Below, piece after piece: positions 56,343 through 64,000 of a stretch of 64,000 nucleotides of DNA. The number at the start of each line of letters is the position of its first letter. Position 1 is the first letter of the stretch. Made by a program: the position numbers and the translations under genes. The notes beneath the pieces are model-generated. The model was not told the DNA's origin. It did not search any database and worked only from the letters and a program-made list of their open reading frames with translations. This stretch comes from Streptomyces sp. NBC_01237. Its GTDB lineage: Bacteria; Actinomycetota; Actinomycetes; Streptomycetales; Streptomycetaceae. The DNA lies in contig NZ_CP108509.1 in the NCBI RefSeq assembly GCF_035917275.1, forward strand, positions 806,001 through 870,000, read 5' to 3'.

Positions 56343-58865
56343 TCACCGGCTGACGTCGGGCTCCTTCACCACCGCGGTGGGCGGCGTCCGCGAGGCGGGG
56401 AATCTGGCCGGTGCGTAGTTCGGCTGCCGCAGGCGGTACACGTGTCCGAGATGGTGCTGAAGCCGGGCGTGGCGGAACTGATAGACCGCACCGGTCCGGC
56501 GCAGCACACCTCGGCGGTAGGCGTCGTCGAGGAAGGCACCCGTGTTCCAGGGAAGCTTCCCGGTGAGCGGCAGCCAGACGCGGACCAGGGTCAGCCACTG
56601 CCCCCAGGCGGTGAAGCACAGTGCGTAGGAGAAGGCACCGCCGAGCCCTCCGACCGCTCCGATGAGGATTCCGTTGGGCAGGCTCCAGCCCAGCGGCCCG
56701 AACACCCCCCGGAACACGTCGACGATCAGGAACCCGCCGAGGGCGATCGCCACGCTGAGCACGGGAACGATGACGAGGATCTGCCGGCCCACCGTCGCGC
56801 GGTTCGCGGACAGCAGGCTGATCGGAGTGGCCGCGGAGGATACGTCCAGCGGCGCTTCGAGCGCCGCGATGACCCCGAAGACCAGCCCGGCGGCCGAGCC
56901 GAAGATCAGCCCGAAGATCAGCATGTCGATGAGCGCGCTCTCGAACACGTCGGGAAGCGCGAGCGGATGCCCGTAGTACAGCGCGCGTTCGAGGGCGAAG
57001 GCGCACGCGCACCCGGTCCCCATCACGAATCCGCCCAGCAGCACGGCGCCGAACCGGGCGGCGAACGTGCGCAGCGGTCTGCGGCCGATGCCGTTGGATC
57101 TGGTGTGCAGCCGCAGGCGCACCTGACTCGGCGCGAAGACACCGCCGTCCAGCGCGGCCAGCACGGCGTAGACGGATCCGAAGGCGAGGCCACCGGCCGG
57201 CCCCATCATGGCTCCCTGCGCGAGGATCTCGCCGGGCGTGATGACGCCGGCGAGCAGTCCGACCAGCCAGGTGGACACCGTGATGCAGAGCGCGGATGCC
57301 AGCACGACGGCCGTGGTGCGCGTCGAGCGTCGCAGCGAGTCGCCGATCTGCCACCACGCGAGGTCCTGCCGGTCCCGGTCGAGGCGAACCATGTGGTGGG
57401 CGAGGTATCCGAGCCAGCGCCGGGCCCGTTCCGGGTCCCAGTTCCGCGGTGGACGCCGGGACCCGCCGATGCCCCGCTCGGGGACGCGCGGCCGGTAGAC
57501 CGCGGGCACGAAACCCGCCAGCAGGTGTTCTTCCAGTGCGTGCTCGGTGGGGAACCGCTCGGTGTTCAGCAGTTCCGCGGAATCCCTGTCCGGCGCTTCG
57601 CTGTACATCGTCCGCGCCAGGACGACCATCAGGGGGGTGCTCAGAACCCTGGCGAGATGCACGCCCGACTCGGCCTTCGGGGACCGCAGTTCCTCCAGGA
57701 CGGTGTCCCAGGCCCCTGCCCTCCGGTCGGGCCCGGGGCTGTGGGCGGCGGGCCGGGCGGTCCGGGGCAGGTAGGCCGTGAGGTCGTCGGGGGTGAGGTC
57801 GGTGAGTTCGATGCCGGCCGCCCAGACCAGTGGCGCCCGTGCCGCCCGCACCGCCTCGGCGTACTCGTCGCGCCGGCTGGTCAGCACGAGCGGCAGCGAG
57901 GTCGCGTTGAGGGCTTCGAGCGTCTCACGGCGCAGGCTTTCGGCGATCTCGTCGAACCCGTCCAGGACCGGCAGTACGAGATCGGCGTCGACCAGCGCGG
58001 CGGCCAGGGTCATTCCGCCGGGAGTCCTGCGGGCCAGATGCTGATAGTCCCGCAGCAGCCGGCCGATCAGCCAGTCCCGCAGGGTGATGGCCGTCGCGTC
58101 CCAGTCACCGATGCTGAAGATCACCGGTACCCGGCCGGAAACCGCGGGGCTCTCAAGGAAATTCAGGATCAGCCTGATCGTCAGAATGGACTTTCCCGAT
58201 CCGGCCCGGCCGAGAACGACCAGACGTCCGGACGGGATCTTCCGGTAGACGTCCGCCACACTGCGCAGATCGCCGCTCAGTTCCACACGGGGCGAAGTGG
58301 CTCCCGGTGGCAGGCGTTCGATGTTCTCCGCATGGTCGGTCAGGTCCGCGGGTGCCGGTTGCCATCGCACCGGCAGCGGAAACGGGTCGTGGACCCGGTG
58401 CTGCTCCTCCTCGCGCCGCCAACGGCGTCCGACCTCTCTCGCCAGTTCGGCAGCGACGCCGACGAGCGCGTCACCGGCCGACGACGAGAGCGAGGCCGGG
58501 CCCGGGAGCGGTACGGAGGGCGGGTCCGGGGGCGGTGCGGAGGGCGACAGTGAGGGCGGGTCCGTGGGCGGTGCGGAGGGCGCGCTGTCGGCTTCCGCTG
58601 GACCGGCGACCGTCTCCGGTTGTTCCGGGGCCGTCGAGGCATGGTCCTTCGCGAGCATGGCAGCCAGGCGCCTGCGGTCCTCCGGGGTGGGTTCCAGAGC
58701 GTCGGCGAGCAGGTTCACCGTGCCCAGCCGATGGTCGGTGGCCTTTCCGGTCTCCAGCCGGCTGATGGTGCGAATGCTCACCCCGGACCGTTCCGCCAGC
58801 TCTTGCTGCGTCAGCCCCGCTTGATTCCGCAGCCGGCGCAGCAACGTGCCGAGCTGATCCGTCAC
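56343..58865 (-). CDS. XRE-NACHT NTPase with C-terminal membrane segments
   Basis: 840 residues from GTG 58865 (GGAGG upstream). Order: XRE helix-turn-helix (LGTLLRRLRNQAGLTQQELA, SGVSIRTISRLETGKA), a Pro/Ser-rich linker of about 60 residues, a NACHT NTPase with LVVLGRAGSGKSILTIRLI (Walker A) and LVLPVLDGFDEIAES (Walker B), then five or so hydrophobic segments from about residue 510 to 770 (e.g. VVLASALCITVSTWLVGLLAG, LIFGLIFGSAAGLVFGVIAAL), and a basic tail. DNA-binding, STAND ATPase and membrane parts in one chain are common in Streptomyces but mostly uncharacterised. Roles as a membrane-tethered regulator or antiphage sensor are both possible. Confidence 0.85.
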   Translation of the reverse strand: MTDQLGTLLRRLRNQAGLTQQELAERSGVSIRTISRLETGKATDHRLGTVNLLADALEPTPEDRRRLAAMLAKDHASTAPEQPETVAGPAEADSAPSAPPTDPPSLSPSAPPPDPPSVPLPGPASLSSSAGDALVGVAAELAREVGRRWRREEEQHRVHDPFPLPVRWQPAPADLTDHAENIERLPPGATSPRVELSGDLRSVADVYRKIPSGRLVVLGRAGSGKSILTIRLILNFLESPAVSGRVPVIFSIGDWDATAITLRDWLIGRLLRDYQHLARRTPGGMTLAAALVDADLVLPVLDGFDEIAESLRRETLEALNATSLPLVLTSRRDEYAEAVRAARAPLVWAAGIELTDLTPDDLTAYLPRTARPAAHSPGPDRRAGAWDTVLEELRSPKAESGVHLARVLSTPLMVVLARTMYSEAPDRDSAELLNTERFPTEHALEEHLLAGFVPAVYRPRVPERGIGGSRRPPRNWDPERARRWLGYLAHHMVRLDRDRQDLAWWQIGDSLRRSTRTTAVVLASALCITVSTWLVGLLAGVITPGEILAQGAMMGPAGGLAFGSVYAVLAALDGGVFAPSQVRLRLHTRSNGIGRRPLRTFAARFGAVLLGGFVMGTGCACAFALERALYYGHPLALPDVFESALIDMLIFGLIFGSAAGLVFGVIAALEAPLDVSSAATPISLLSANRATVGRQILVIVPVLSVAIALGGFLIVDVFRGVFGPLGWSLPNGILIGAVGGLGGAFSYALCFTAWGQWLTLVRVWLPLTGKLPWNTGAFLDDAYRRGVLRRTGAVYQFRHARLQHHLGHVYRLRQPNYAPARFPASRTPPTAVVKEPDVSR

Positions 58866-59120
58866 TTGGGTGCCCCTCCACTCGCGAGCGCGGACAGCGG
58901 CGAGTGTAGTCCGGTGACCGGCCATATATGGCCGGTGCTCTGTCCTGTCCCCCGAGCCGGGTGGATACGACGATCAGTGGTGCCGGGCCCATCGGCGGGT
59001 GGTCCTGCCGGGCAGCGGACGCCGGGATCGCCCGGCCGGCCCGGCGGCGGGAGCGTGCCGGAGCCGAAGGGCTGTCCCACCGACTGCCCGGAAACGGGAT
59101 ACGAGATACGAGGAATCGCC

Positions 59121-59360
59121 ATGGCATACCGCTGCTGGTGCGGAGAATGCGCTTTCAGGACGCCATGGCTCAGCGAGTCCCAGGCCGAGACGCGGCAGAT
59201 CCAGCACTACGCCGAGAGGCACCCGGGCCTTGAGCCCGGCGGCCATGTGGAAGTCAGTCGCAGGAGTCCGAACGGGGGTACGGGATGTCTTCGGGTGGTG
59301 GGAATCCTCGTCCTGTTGCTGATCCTCGCGGCCGCATGCCGTCAGTGGTACGGGAATTGA
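59121..59360 (+). CDS. Cys-rich microprotein with C-terminal membrane anchor
   Basis: 79 residues from ATG 59121 (GAGGAATC upstream). N-terminal AYRCWCGECAFRTPWLSESQ gives a compact Cys cluster and a later His (IQHYAERHPG), resembling a small zinc finger. The C-terminus CLRVVGILVLLLILAAACRQ is one transmembrane helix. No function known to me. It lies between the divergent XRE-NACHT gene and a secreted protease. Confidence 0.65.
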   Translation: MAYRCWCGECAFRTPWLSESQAETRQIQHYAERHPGLEPGGHVEVSRRSPNGGTGCLRVVGILVLLLILAAACRQWYGN

Positions 59361-59470
59361 GCCCGAGGGCTCTGCCTGCCCACCGGAATGGGACGTCCGG
59401 GCGGCCGGGCGGAGGGGACACCGCCCCGCCCGGCCCTGAACACGTCGAATCACCGAGGAAAGGAATACGC

Positions 59471-60358
59471 ATGCGTCAACGGCGAATTGTCGGTCTTCTT
59501 GCCGGAGTCCTGGGACTTCTTTTGGCCCTGACGGGCACCACCGGCGCCACGGGCGCTGTCGCGGCCGAGGCCAGGACGGCAGCGGTCGCGGGAGGGGAGA
59601 AGCGTGTCTTCAACGCCATGCAGATCATCTTCCAGCCGGACACACCCGATCTCTTCTGCACGATCGGAGCGGTCGGCACGGACACCTACGGGCGGAACAT
59701 CGCCATCTCGGCGGGGCACTGCCTGCGCGGCGAGCAGTACGCCGACCGTGACATCCCCGAGAACATCCAGCCCGTCTACGATCGCGGCGACGCCGGCTTC
59801 GGCCCCATCGGGTACGTGCGGTACTTCAAGGATCCCGAGGGCTCGATGACGGGGCACGCCACCAAGGACTACATGATCATCGAGCTGGTGCCGACGGTGA
59901 TTCCCTCCTCGCAGGGCCCGCACCTGAAGCAGGTGGGTGAGACCGCGGTTGCCGGCGGGCAGCCCAGCCCCAACGCCCTCACCCCGCCGCTGGCCGTCGA
60001 ACGCCTCCTCGGCACGGCCCTGTTCGACAACAACGAACTGGTGGTGTCCGGTCAGCTCGGTGTCTACTACGGACGCATCACCAACAACTCAAGCGGTATT
60101 TACCAGTCCTGGGCTCCGCACAAGGCCGGAGACTCGGGGGGACCGGCGATCTGGCACGTGCCCGGCAGCGCCTACCCCTCGTCCGAGAACGGCTTCCGGG
60201 CGACCGGCCCCTGGGCGGGGATCACCAAGGCCATCTTCCTGGGAGTCCCCCAGTACGCCTATACGAGCTCCGCGAACATCCTCGCCGACCTTCGTGCCCG
60301 GGATGCCGCACACCCCGGCGTCTACGGCGCGGGATTCCGCGTCACCACTAACCCCTGA
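59471..60358 (+). CDS. secreted trypsin-like serine protease
   Basis: 295 residues from ATG 59471 (AGGAAAGGAA upstream). Signal peptide MRQRRIVGLLAGVLGLLLAL, cleavage probably after AVAAEA. Chymotrypsin fold: IAISAGHCL (catalytic His), KDYMIIEL (Asp), and KAGDSGGPAIWH (Ser). Shorter than mammalian trypsins, like other Streptomyces exoproteases. Exported by Sec and acting outside the cell. No obvious propeptide domain. Confidence 0.9.
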   Translation: MRQRRIVGLLAGVLGLLLALTGTTGATGAVAAEARTAAVAGGEKRVFNAMQIIFQPDTPDLFCTIGAVGTDTYGRNIAISAGHCLRGEQYADRDIPENIQPVYDRGDAGFGPIGYVRYFKDPEGSMTGHATKDYMIIELVPTVIPSSQGPHLKQVGETAVAGGQPSPNALTPPLAVERLLGTALFDNNELVVSGQLGVYYGRITNNSSGIYQSWAPHKAGDSGGPAIWHVPGSAYPSSENGFRATGPWAGITKAIFLGVPQYAYTSSANILADLRARDAAHPGVYGAGFRVTTNP

Positions 60359-60575
60359 GGGCCATGCGCGGGCAGACGGCAACCGCACCGCATGCCACGC
60401 CACCGGGACGGCGACGCCGCACCGTGGCCGAACGCGGGCGGCAGGAACCTCTCGCGGCAGCCGGCCGGCCCTCACCGCAGGCCGGCACCGCCCGACGCCC
60501 GGTCCACCGAACAGCCGGCCCCGTGGAGCGGCCGAAGTGTCCCTCCCCCACGGAAAACCGAAAGCAGAACGCCCT

Positions 60576-61682
60576 ATGAAACCCATGATGTCCGGCGCAC
60601 AGATCCGCGCCACGATACGCGCCAGGGCGGCCGCCGCCGCGATCGCCGCGACGGCGGTGCTGAGCGCACTGTCCGCACCGGTCGCCCACGCGGACACCCC
60701 CGTGATCCCGAGCTTCACCGACGGCTACGGCCTGACCCAGGTCACCGACGCCACCGAGGTGCACTCCAGCACCGACTTCACGATCACCGTGACGACCCCG
60801 CAGCTCTCCGGCCGGCACAAGATCCGCGTCTTCCTTCCCTCCGGCTACCGGACGGAGCCCGCCAGACGGTGGCCCGTGGCGTACTTCCTGCACGGTGGGG
60901 GCGGCACCGTGGACGACGCCGCCGCTGCCCCCGCTCTGCGCTCGGACTCGATGATCACCGTGGTCCCGGACGGCGGCCTGAAGGGCTGGTACGCCGACTG
61001 GGTCATGCAGAGAACCGCTCTGGGCGCGGCCAACTGGGAGACCTTCCACATCAGCCAGGTCATCCCGTTCATCGACGCCAATCTGCGCACCGTCGCCGAC
61101 AGGGGACACCGGGCGGTCGTCGGTCTCTCGATGGGCGGTTACGGAGCCCTGCGGTACGCCGAGGCCCACCCCGGCCTCTTCGGCCATGTCGCCTCCCTGT
61201 CCGGCGGCATCGACTTCGGCATGGCGGAGATCCGCGCGGCCGTCCTGGCCACGGAGCTCAACCTCACCGGCGCGTGGTGCGCGGTGAGCACCTCCACCCC
61301 GTCCGGCACCGGCCGGTGCACCGGCTACGGGCCCTATGTCGACAGTGACGCGATCTTCGGCTCCCCCTACCCGGTCCTCGACGCGGACCGTGTCTGGAAA
61401 GCGGTCAACCCCGCCGCCCCGGCCAACCTCGCCGCCCTGACCGGGACCGGAGTCACGCTCTACACCGGCAACCAGGGGCCCATAGACCACTTCACCGAGA
61501 TCGCCGCCAGGACCGTCAAGGACCGCCTGGACGTGCTCGGACTGCCCAGCCGCCTCATCAACTACGGCAACGGCTCCACGCTGGCTCCCACGTGCGACGG
61601 CGGCCACAACTACGGCTGCTGGGCCCCCGCGCTCGCCGACTACATTCCCCGCCTCGCGACCGAGTTCGCCACGGCGAGCTGA
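60576..61682 (+). CDS. secreted esterase D/antigen-85-like hydrolase
   Basis: 368 residues. Tat-less signal region ARAAAAAIAATAVLSALSAP, cleaved near AHADT. Alpha/beta-hydrolase: PVAYFLHGGGGTVDD oxyanion loop, VVGLSMGGYGALRYAEAHPG nucleophile elbow (Ser), and CDGGHNYGCWAPAL with the catalytic His. The family includes mycolyltransferases and polysaccharide esterases. Streptomyces members are extracellular esterases of unclear substrate. Followed by a hairpin terminator. Confidence 0.88.
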   Translation: MKPMMSGAQIRATIRARAAAAAIAATAVLSALSAPVAHADTPVIPSFTDGYGLTQVTDATEVHSSTDFTITVTTPQLSGRHKIRVFLPSGYRTEPARRWPVAYFLHGGGGTVDDAAAAPALRSDSMITVVPDGGLKGWYADWVMQRTALGAANWETFHISQVIPFIDANLRTVADRGHRAVVGLSMGGYGALRYAEAHPGLFGHVASLSGGIDFGMAEIRAAVLATELNLTGAWCAVSTSTPSGTGRCTGYGPYVDSDAIFGSPYPVLDADRVWKAVNPAAPANLAALTGTGVTLYTGNQGPIDHFTEIAARTVKDRLDVLGLPSRLINYGNGSTLAPTCDGGHNYGCWAPALADYIPRLATEFATAS

Positions 61683-61687
61683 CCTCG

Positions 61688-61712
61688 GGGAGCCGTGCCG
61701 CACGGCTCCCCG
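61688..61712 (+). terminator. hairpin terminator after the esterase
   Basis: Perfect 11-base stem GGGGAGCCGTG / CACGGCTCCCC with loop CCG, five bases after the stop. Confidence 0.75.
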
Positions 61713-61792
61713 GAGGACGGCGGACCGATCACCGGGGGGTGAGTTCCCACGGACACGTCCGGTGCGGGGAGGAGACACGCGAGACTGGGTGC

Positions 61793-62005
61793 ATGTCTCT
61801 TCCCCGTACCGAGTGCCCCGAGCCCGGGTGCGGCCGCGATGTCGCGGTCAGCCGCAAGGGGCTCGTCTACCGCCACGATCCGGCATCGGGCAGGACCGCG
61901 GAGCTGAAGTCGTGCCCCGGGAGCCTGAAACCGGTCCGGGCCCCGGAGGGCGACCCGGTGCTGTTCGTCACCCCGGGGATGCCGGAGCCGGCCCGGTTGT
62001 TCTGA
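61793..62005 (+). CDS. small zinc-ribbon-like protein
   Basis: 70 residues from ATG 61793. ECPEPGCGRDVAVSRKGLVYRHDP with a Cys pair and a later Cys (LKSCPGS), plus His, suits a single zinc knuckle. Conserved-looking actinomycete microprotein of unknown role. Followed immediately by a strong terminator. Confidence 0.65.
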   Translation: MSLPRTECPEPGCGRDVAVSRKGLVYRHDPASGRTAELKSCPGSLKPVRAPEGDPVLFVTPGMPEPARLF

Positions 62006-62006
62006 G

Positions 62007-62052
62007 CAGCAGGGCCCGGCGCGACGGAAGGTGCTCGCGCCGGGCCCTGCTG
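62007..62052. terminator. strong terminator, 18-base stem
   Basis: Perfect stem CAGCAGGGCCCGGCGCGA / TCGCGCCGGGCCCTGCTG (62007-62024, 62035-62052) with a 10-base loop, between the convergent microprotein and aminopeptidase genes. Confidence 0.8.
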
Positions 62053-62114
62053 TCCCGGCGGGTGATCGACAGGCTCTGAAGATCGTCGGGTGCCGGGCCC
62101 CTTCCTCGACGCGC

Positions 62115-63527
62115 TCAGCCCGCGAACCGGGCCATCCATGCCTCGACGTCGTCCGCCGACCGCGGCAGGCCCGCCGACAGGTTCTCGTTGCCGTCGTCGG
62201 TGACGACCAGATCGTCCTCGATCCGGACGCCGATGCCGCGCCACTCCTCGGGCACCGTCAGATCGTCCGGCTGGAAGTACAGTCCCGGCTCGACGGTGAG
62301 CACCATGCCCGGCTCCAGAACACCGCCGACGTACTCCTCGTCCCGGGCCTGGGCGCAGTCATGGACGTCCAGACCGAGCATGTGACCGGTGCCCGCCATG
62401 GTGAATCGGCGCTGGAGGCCGAGTTCGTACGCCCGGTCGGCGGGGCCTTCGATGAAGCCCCATTCGACCAGCCGGGCCGCCAGGTAGCGCTGGGACGCCT
62501 CGTGGAAGTCGCGGTAGGCGGCGCCCGGCTTGACGGCGGCGATGCCTGCCTCCTGCGCCTCGTACACCGCGTCGTAGACCTTGCGCTGGAGCGGTGTGAA
62601 GGTGCCGCTGATCGGCAGGGTGCGCGTGACGTCGGCGGTGTAGAGGGTGTGCGTCTCCACGCCGGCGTCGAACAGGAGGAGGTCCCCCGCCCGTACCGGA
62701 CCGTCGTTGTCCGTCCAGTGCATGATCGTGGCGTGTTCGCCCGCGGCGCAGATCGAGCCGTAGCCGACGGCGTTGCCCTCAAGGCGTGCGCGGCGGAAGA
62801 ACGTGCCCTCGATCCAGCGCTCGGACGACGCGATCGCCCGGGAGAGCTCACCGATCACATCGGTGAATCCGCGCACGGTGGAGTCCACGGCCTTGCGGAG
62901 CTCGGCGATCTCCCAGTCGTCCTTGACGAGGCGGAGGTCGCTGAGCGCCTCTTCCAGTTCGGAGTCACGCTCCTCCTCGGTGGTGACGGCGGTCTCCAGG
63001 GACGGGTCGATCCCGCGGACGATCCGGGTCGGCACCGCGGTGGCGGCGGCCAGGTCATCGGCCGCCGCGCGGACGTCACGGCAGGGCAGGCCGAGCACGA
63101 GCTGCGACTCGGCGAGGGAGCGGCGGCGGCCCATCCACAGTTCCGCCGTGGGGCCCGTCCAGAATTCGTCGTTGTTCCTGCTGTCCCGCGGCAGCTGGTA
63201 GCAGTAGGCGTCGTGGCCGCCGTCCGCACGGGGTTCGAGGACGAGGGCGCCGTCCCGGGCCCGGTCCCCCGTCATGTGCACATAGCCCGAGTACGGGCGG
63301 AACGGGTAGGCGTCGTCGTTCGACCGGACCTTGAGGTTCCCCGAGGGAATCACGAGGCGTTCGCCCGGGAAGCGCGCGGAGAGCGCGGTGCGGCGGCCGG
63401 CCGCGTACGGGGCCTGCTCGGCGAGCCGCAGGTCGTGCCGCTCGGTGTCCGCCCACCCCGTCCGCATCAGAGCGGACAGTTCCTCGGAGATCCCTGAGTA
63501 GAGACCGTTCTTTCGGCCTTTCGCCAC
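62115..63527 (-). CDS. pepP: aminopeptidase P (Xaa-Pro aminopeptidase)
   Basis: 470 residues from GTG 63527 (AGGAAGG upstream). M24B metallopeptidase: N-terminal AMP-N domain, then dimetal ligands in LLFDAGVE and YTADVTRTLP (Asp, Asp), GHMLGLDVHD (His), VEPGLYF (Glu) and IGVRIEDDLVVTDDG (Glu). Removes N-terminal residues preceding proline, cytoplasmic. Housekeeping-type gene, unrelated to the cluster. Its promoter lies in the 214-base gap to the divergent regulator. Confidence 0.92.
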   Translation of the reverse strand: MAKGRKNGLYSGISEELSALMRTGWADTERHDLRLAEQAPYAAGRRTALSARFPGERLVIPSGNLKVRSNDDAYPFRPYSGYVHMTGDRARDGALVLEPRADGGHDAYCYQLPRDSRNNDEFWTGPTAELWMGRRRSLAESQLVLGLPCRDVRAAADDLAAATAVPTRIVRGIDPSLETAVTTEEERDSELEEALSDLRLVKDDWEIAELRKAVDSTVRGFTDVIGELSRAIASSERWIEGTFFRRARLEGNAVGYGSICAAGEHATIMHWTDNDGPVRAGDLLLFDAGVETHTLYTADVTRTLPISGTFTPLQRKVYDAVYEAQEAGIAAVKPGAAYRDFHEASQRYLAARLVEWGFIEGPADRAYELGLQRRFTMAGTGHMLGLDVHDCAQARDEEYVGGVLEPGMVLTVEPGLYFQPDDLTVPEEWRGIGVRIEDDLVVTDDGNENLSAGLPRSADDVEAWMARFAG

Positions 63528-63741
63528 GTCGTACGCCTTCCTGTGGGTGGGTGCCTCAGCGGCGAGGGGCCGCGGGAGCCGCGCGGACTGCTTCCGCTCG
63601 CGGTGCGTCCCGGGCGCCCTCGCTGCCGCCGGTCGTCGGCGGCTCCCGGACGGTATCGCGCACAATGAGCGTTCGGTGCCAAGGACCGCCACTGGCACAG
63701 ATCCGCCAAAACCCTGGCCGGAGCCGTCGATAATGGGGTTC

Positions 63742-64000
63742 ATGACGAACGGGAAACTCGGCGAGGCCCTGCGGCTTCTGGGAATCGATCACGCGGCGGT
63801 CCGGGTCTATCTGGCGCTGCTGGAGCTGGCCCCCGCGCCGCTCAGTGCGATCGGGACCGCGGCGGGGCTGGACGGTGCGGATCTCGCCGCGTCGTACGGC
63901 GCGCTGGTCGACGCCGGTCTCGCCAGTGCCGCCGAGGAGGGCGAGGACGTGGTGGCGCCGGTTCCCCCCACCGCGGGCCTGGAGATCCTCGCCCGGCACC
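63742..64000 (+). CDS. transcriptional regulator, N-terminal part (runs off window)
   Basis: 86 codons are visible: MTNGKLGEALRLLGIDHAAV, then VYLALLELAPAPLSAIGTAAGLDGADL, which is a TrmB-like winged helix as found at the start of many actinomycete helix-turn-helix regulators (often with a C-terminal LuxR domain). An in-frame ATG at 63733 is also possible. Divergent from pepP. The rest lies beyond the window. Confidence 0.6.
   Translation, partial: MTNGKLGEALRLLGIDHAAVRVYLALLELAPAPLSAIGTAAGLDGADLAASYGALVDAGLASAAEEGEDVVAPVPPTAGLEILARH

Noticed and set aside
1..64000. tRNA, rRNA or insertion-sequence features
   Set aside because: No cloverleaf-like tRNA, ribosomal RNA segment, transposase motif or terminal inverted repeat was noticed, though a covariance-model scan would be needed to exclude small RNAs.

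Overview
The window is very GC-rich DNA with GGAGG-type ribosome sites, strong third-position GC bias and rare TTA codons. It carries a StrR-type activator, SARP and LAL regulators, an MbtH protein, type I NRPS genes and a rifamycin-associated element. All of this points to Streptomyces or a close actinomycete relative. Calls come from reading sequence and translations by eye. No database search was run.

About 1-46 kb is a nonribosomal peptide gene cluster that I cannot match to a known product. The left edge holds a StrR/Bbr-like activator (cut by the window), two transthyretin-fold proteins of the 5-hydroxyisourate hydrolase family lacking key residues, an AfsR-type SARP and a large LuxR-family (LAL) regulator. 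From 20.2 to 9.1 kb one leftward, mostly overlapping run makes precursors. It begins with the 4-hydroxyphenylglycine trio (HmaS, Hmo, HpgT). It continues, coupled, into a second set that resembles carbohydrate or nonulosonate chemistry: NeuB-like synthase, SDR, full-length transketolase, RraA-like aldolase, RmlD-like reductase, HAD phosphatase and lysine 6-aminotransferase-like enzyme, followed by MbtH. No cytidylyltransferase or cluster glycosyltransferase accompanies it, so I suspect it builds an unusual (poly)hydroxylated or amino-bearing building block rather than a sugar.

Divergently, at 20.5-24.4 kb, a discrete adenylation enzyme, a methyltransferase, a P450 and a free carrier protein form an on-carrier amino-acid tailoring operon. 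Two divergent NRPS genes follow: a three-module protein starting A-nMT-PCP (31.8-41.1 kb) and a two-module protein ending in a thioesterase (31.6-24.6 kb). Together they predict a pentapeptide with an N-methylated first residue and threonine last (code DFWNIGMVHK). A GGGG-containing direct-repeat motif occurs 60-80 bp upstream of three cluster units. A methyltransferase, an ArsR-like regulator, an MFS exporter, a PAPS sulfotransferase and a quinone reductase extend the probable right arm to 46.9 kb.

From 47 to 64 kb the genes are ordinary accessory chromosome: two P-loop kinases, a VOC protein, a SAM methyltransferase, a MerR regulator divergent from a mycothiol-dependent-type enzyme, a rifamycin-resistance pair (Rgt-like glycosyltransferase and HelR) behind a perfect rifamycin-associated element, an XRE-NACHT membrane protein, a Cys-rich microprotein, a secreted trypsin-like protease, a secreted esterase, a zinc-ribbon microprotein, an aminopeptidase P and the start of a further regulator. 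Several perfect hairpin terminators punctuate the region. No tRNA, rRNA, CRISPR array or insertion sequence was seen.
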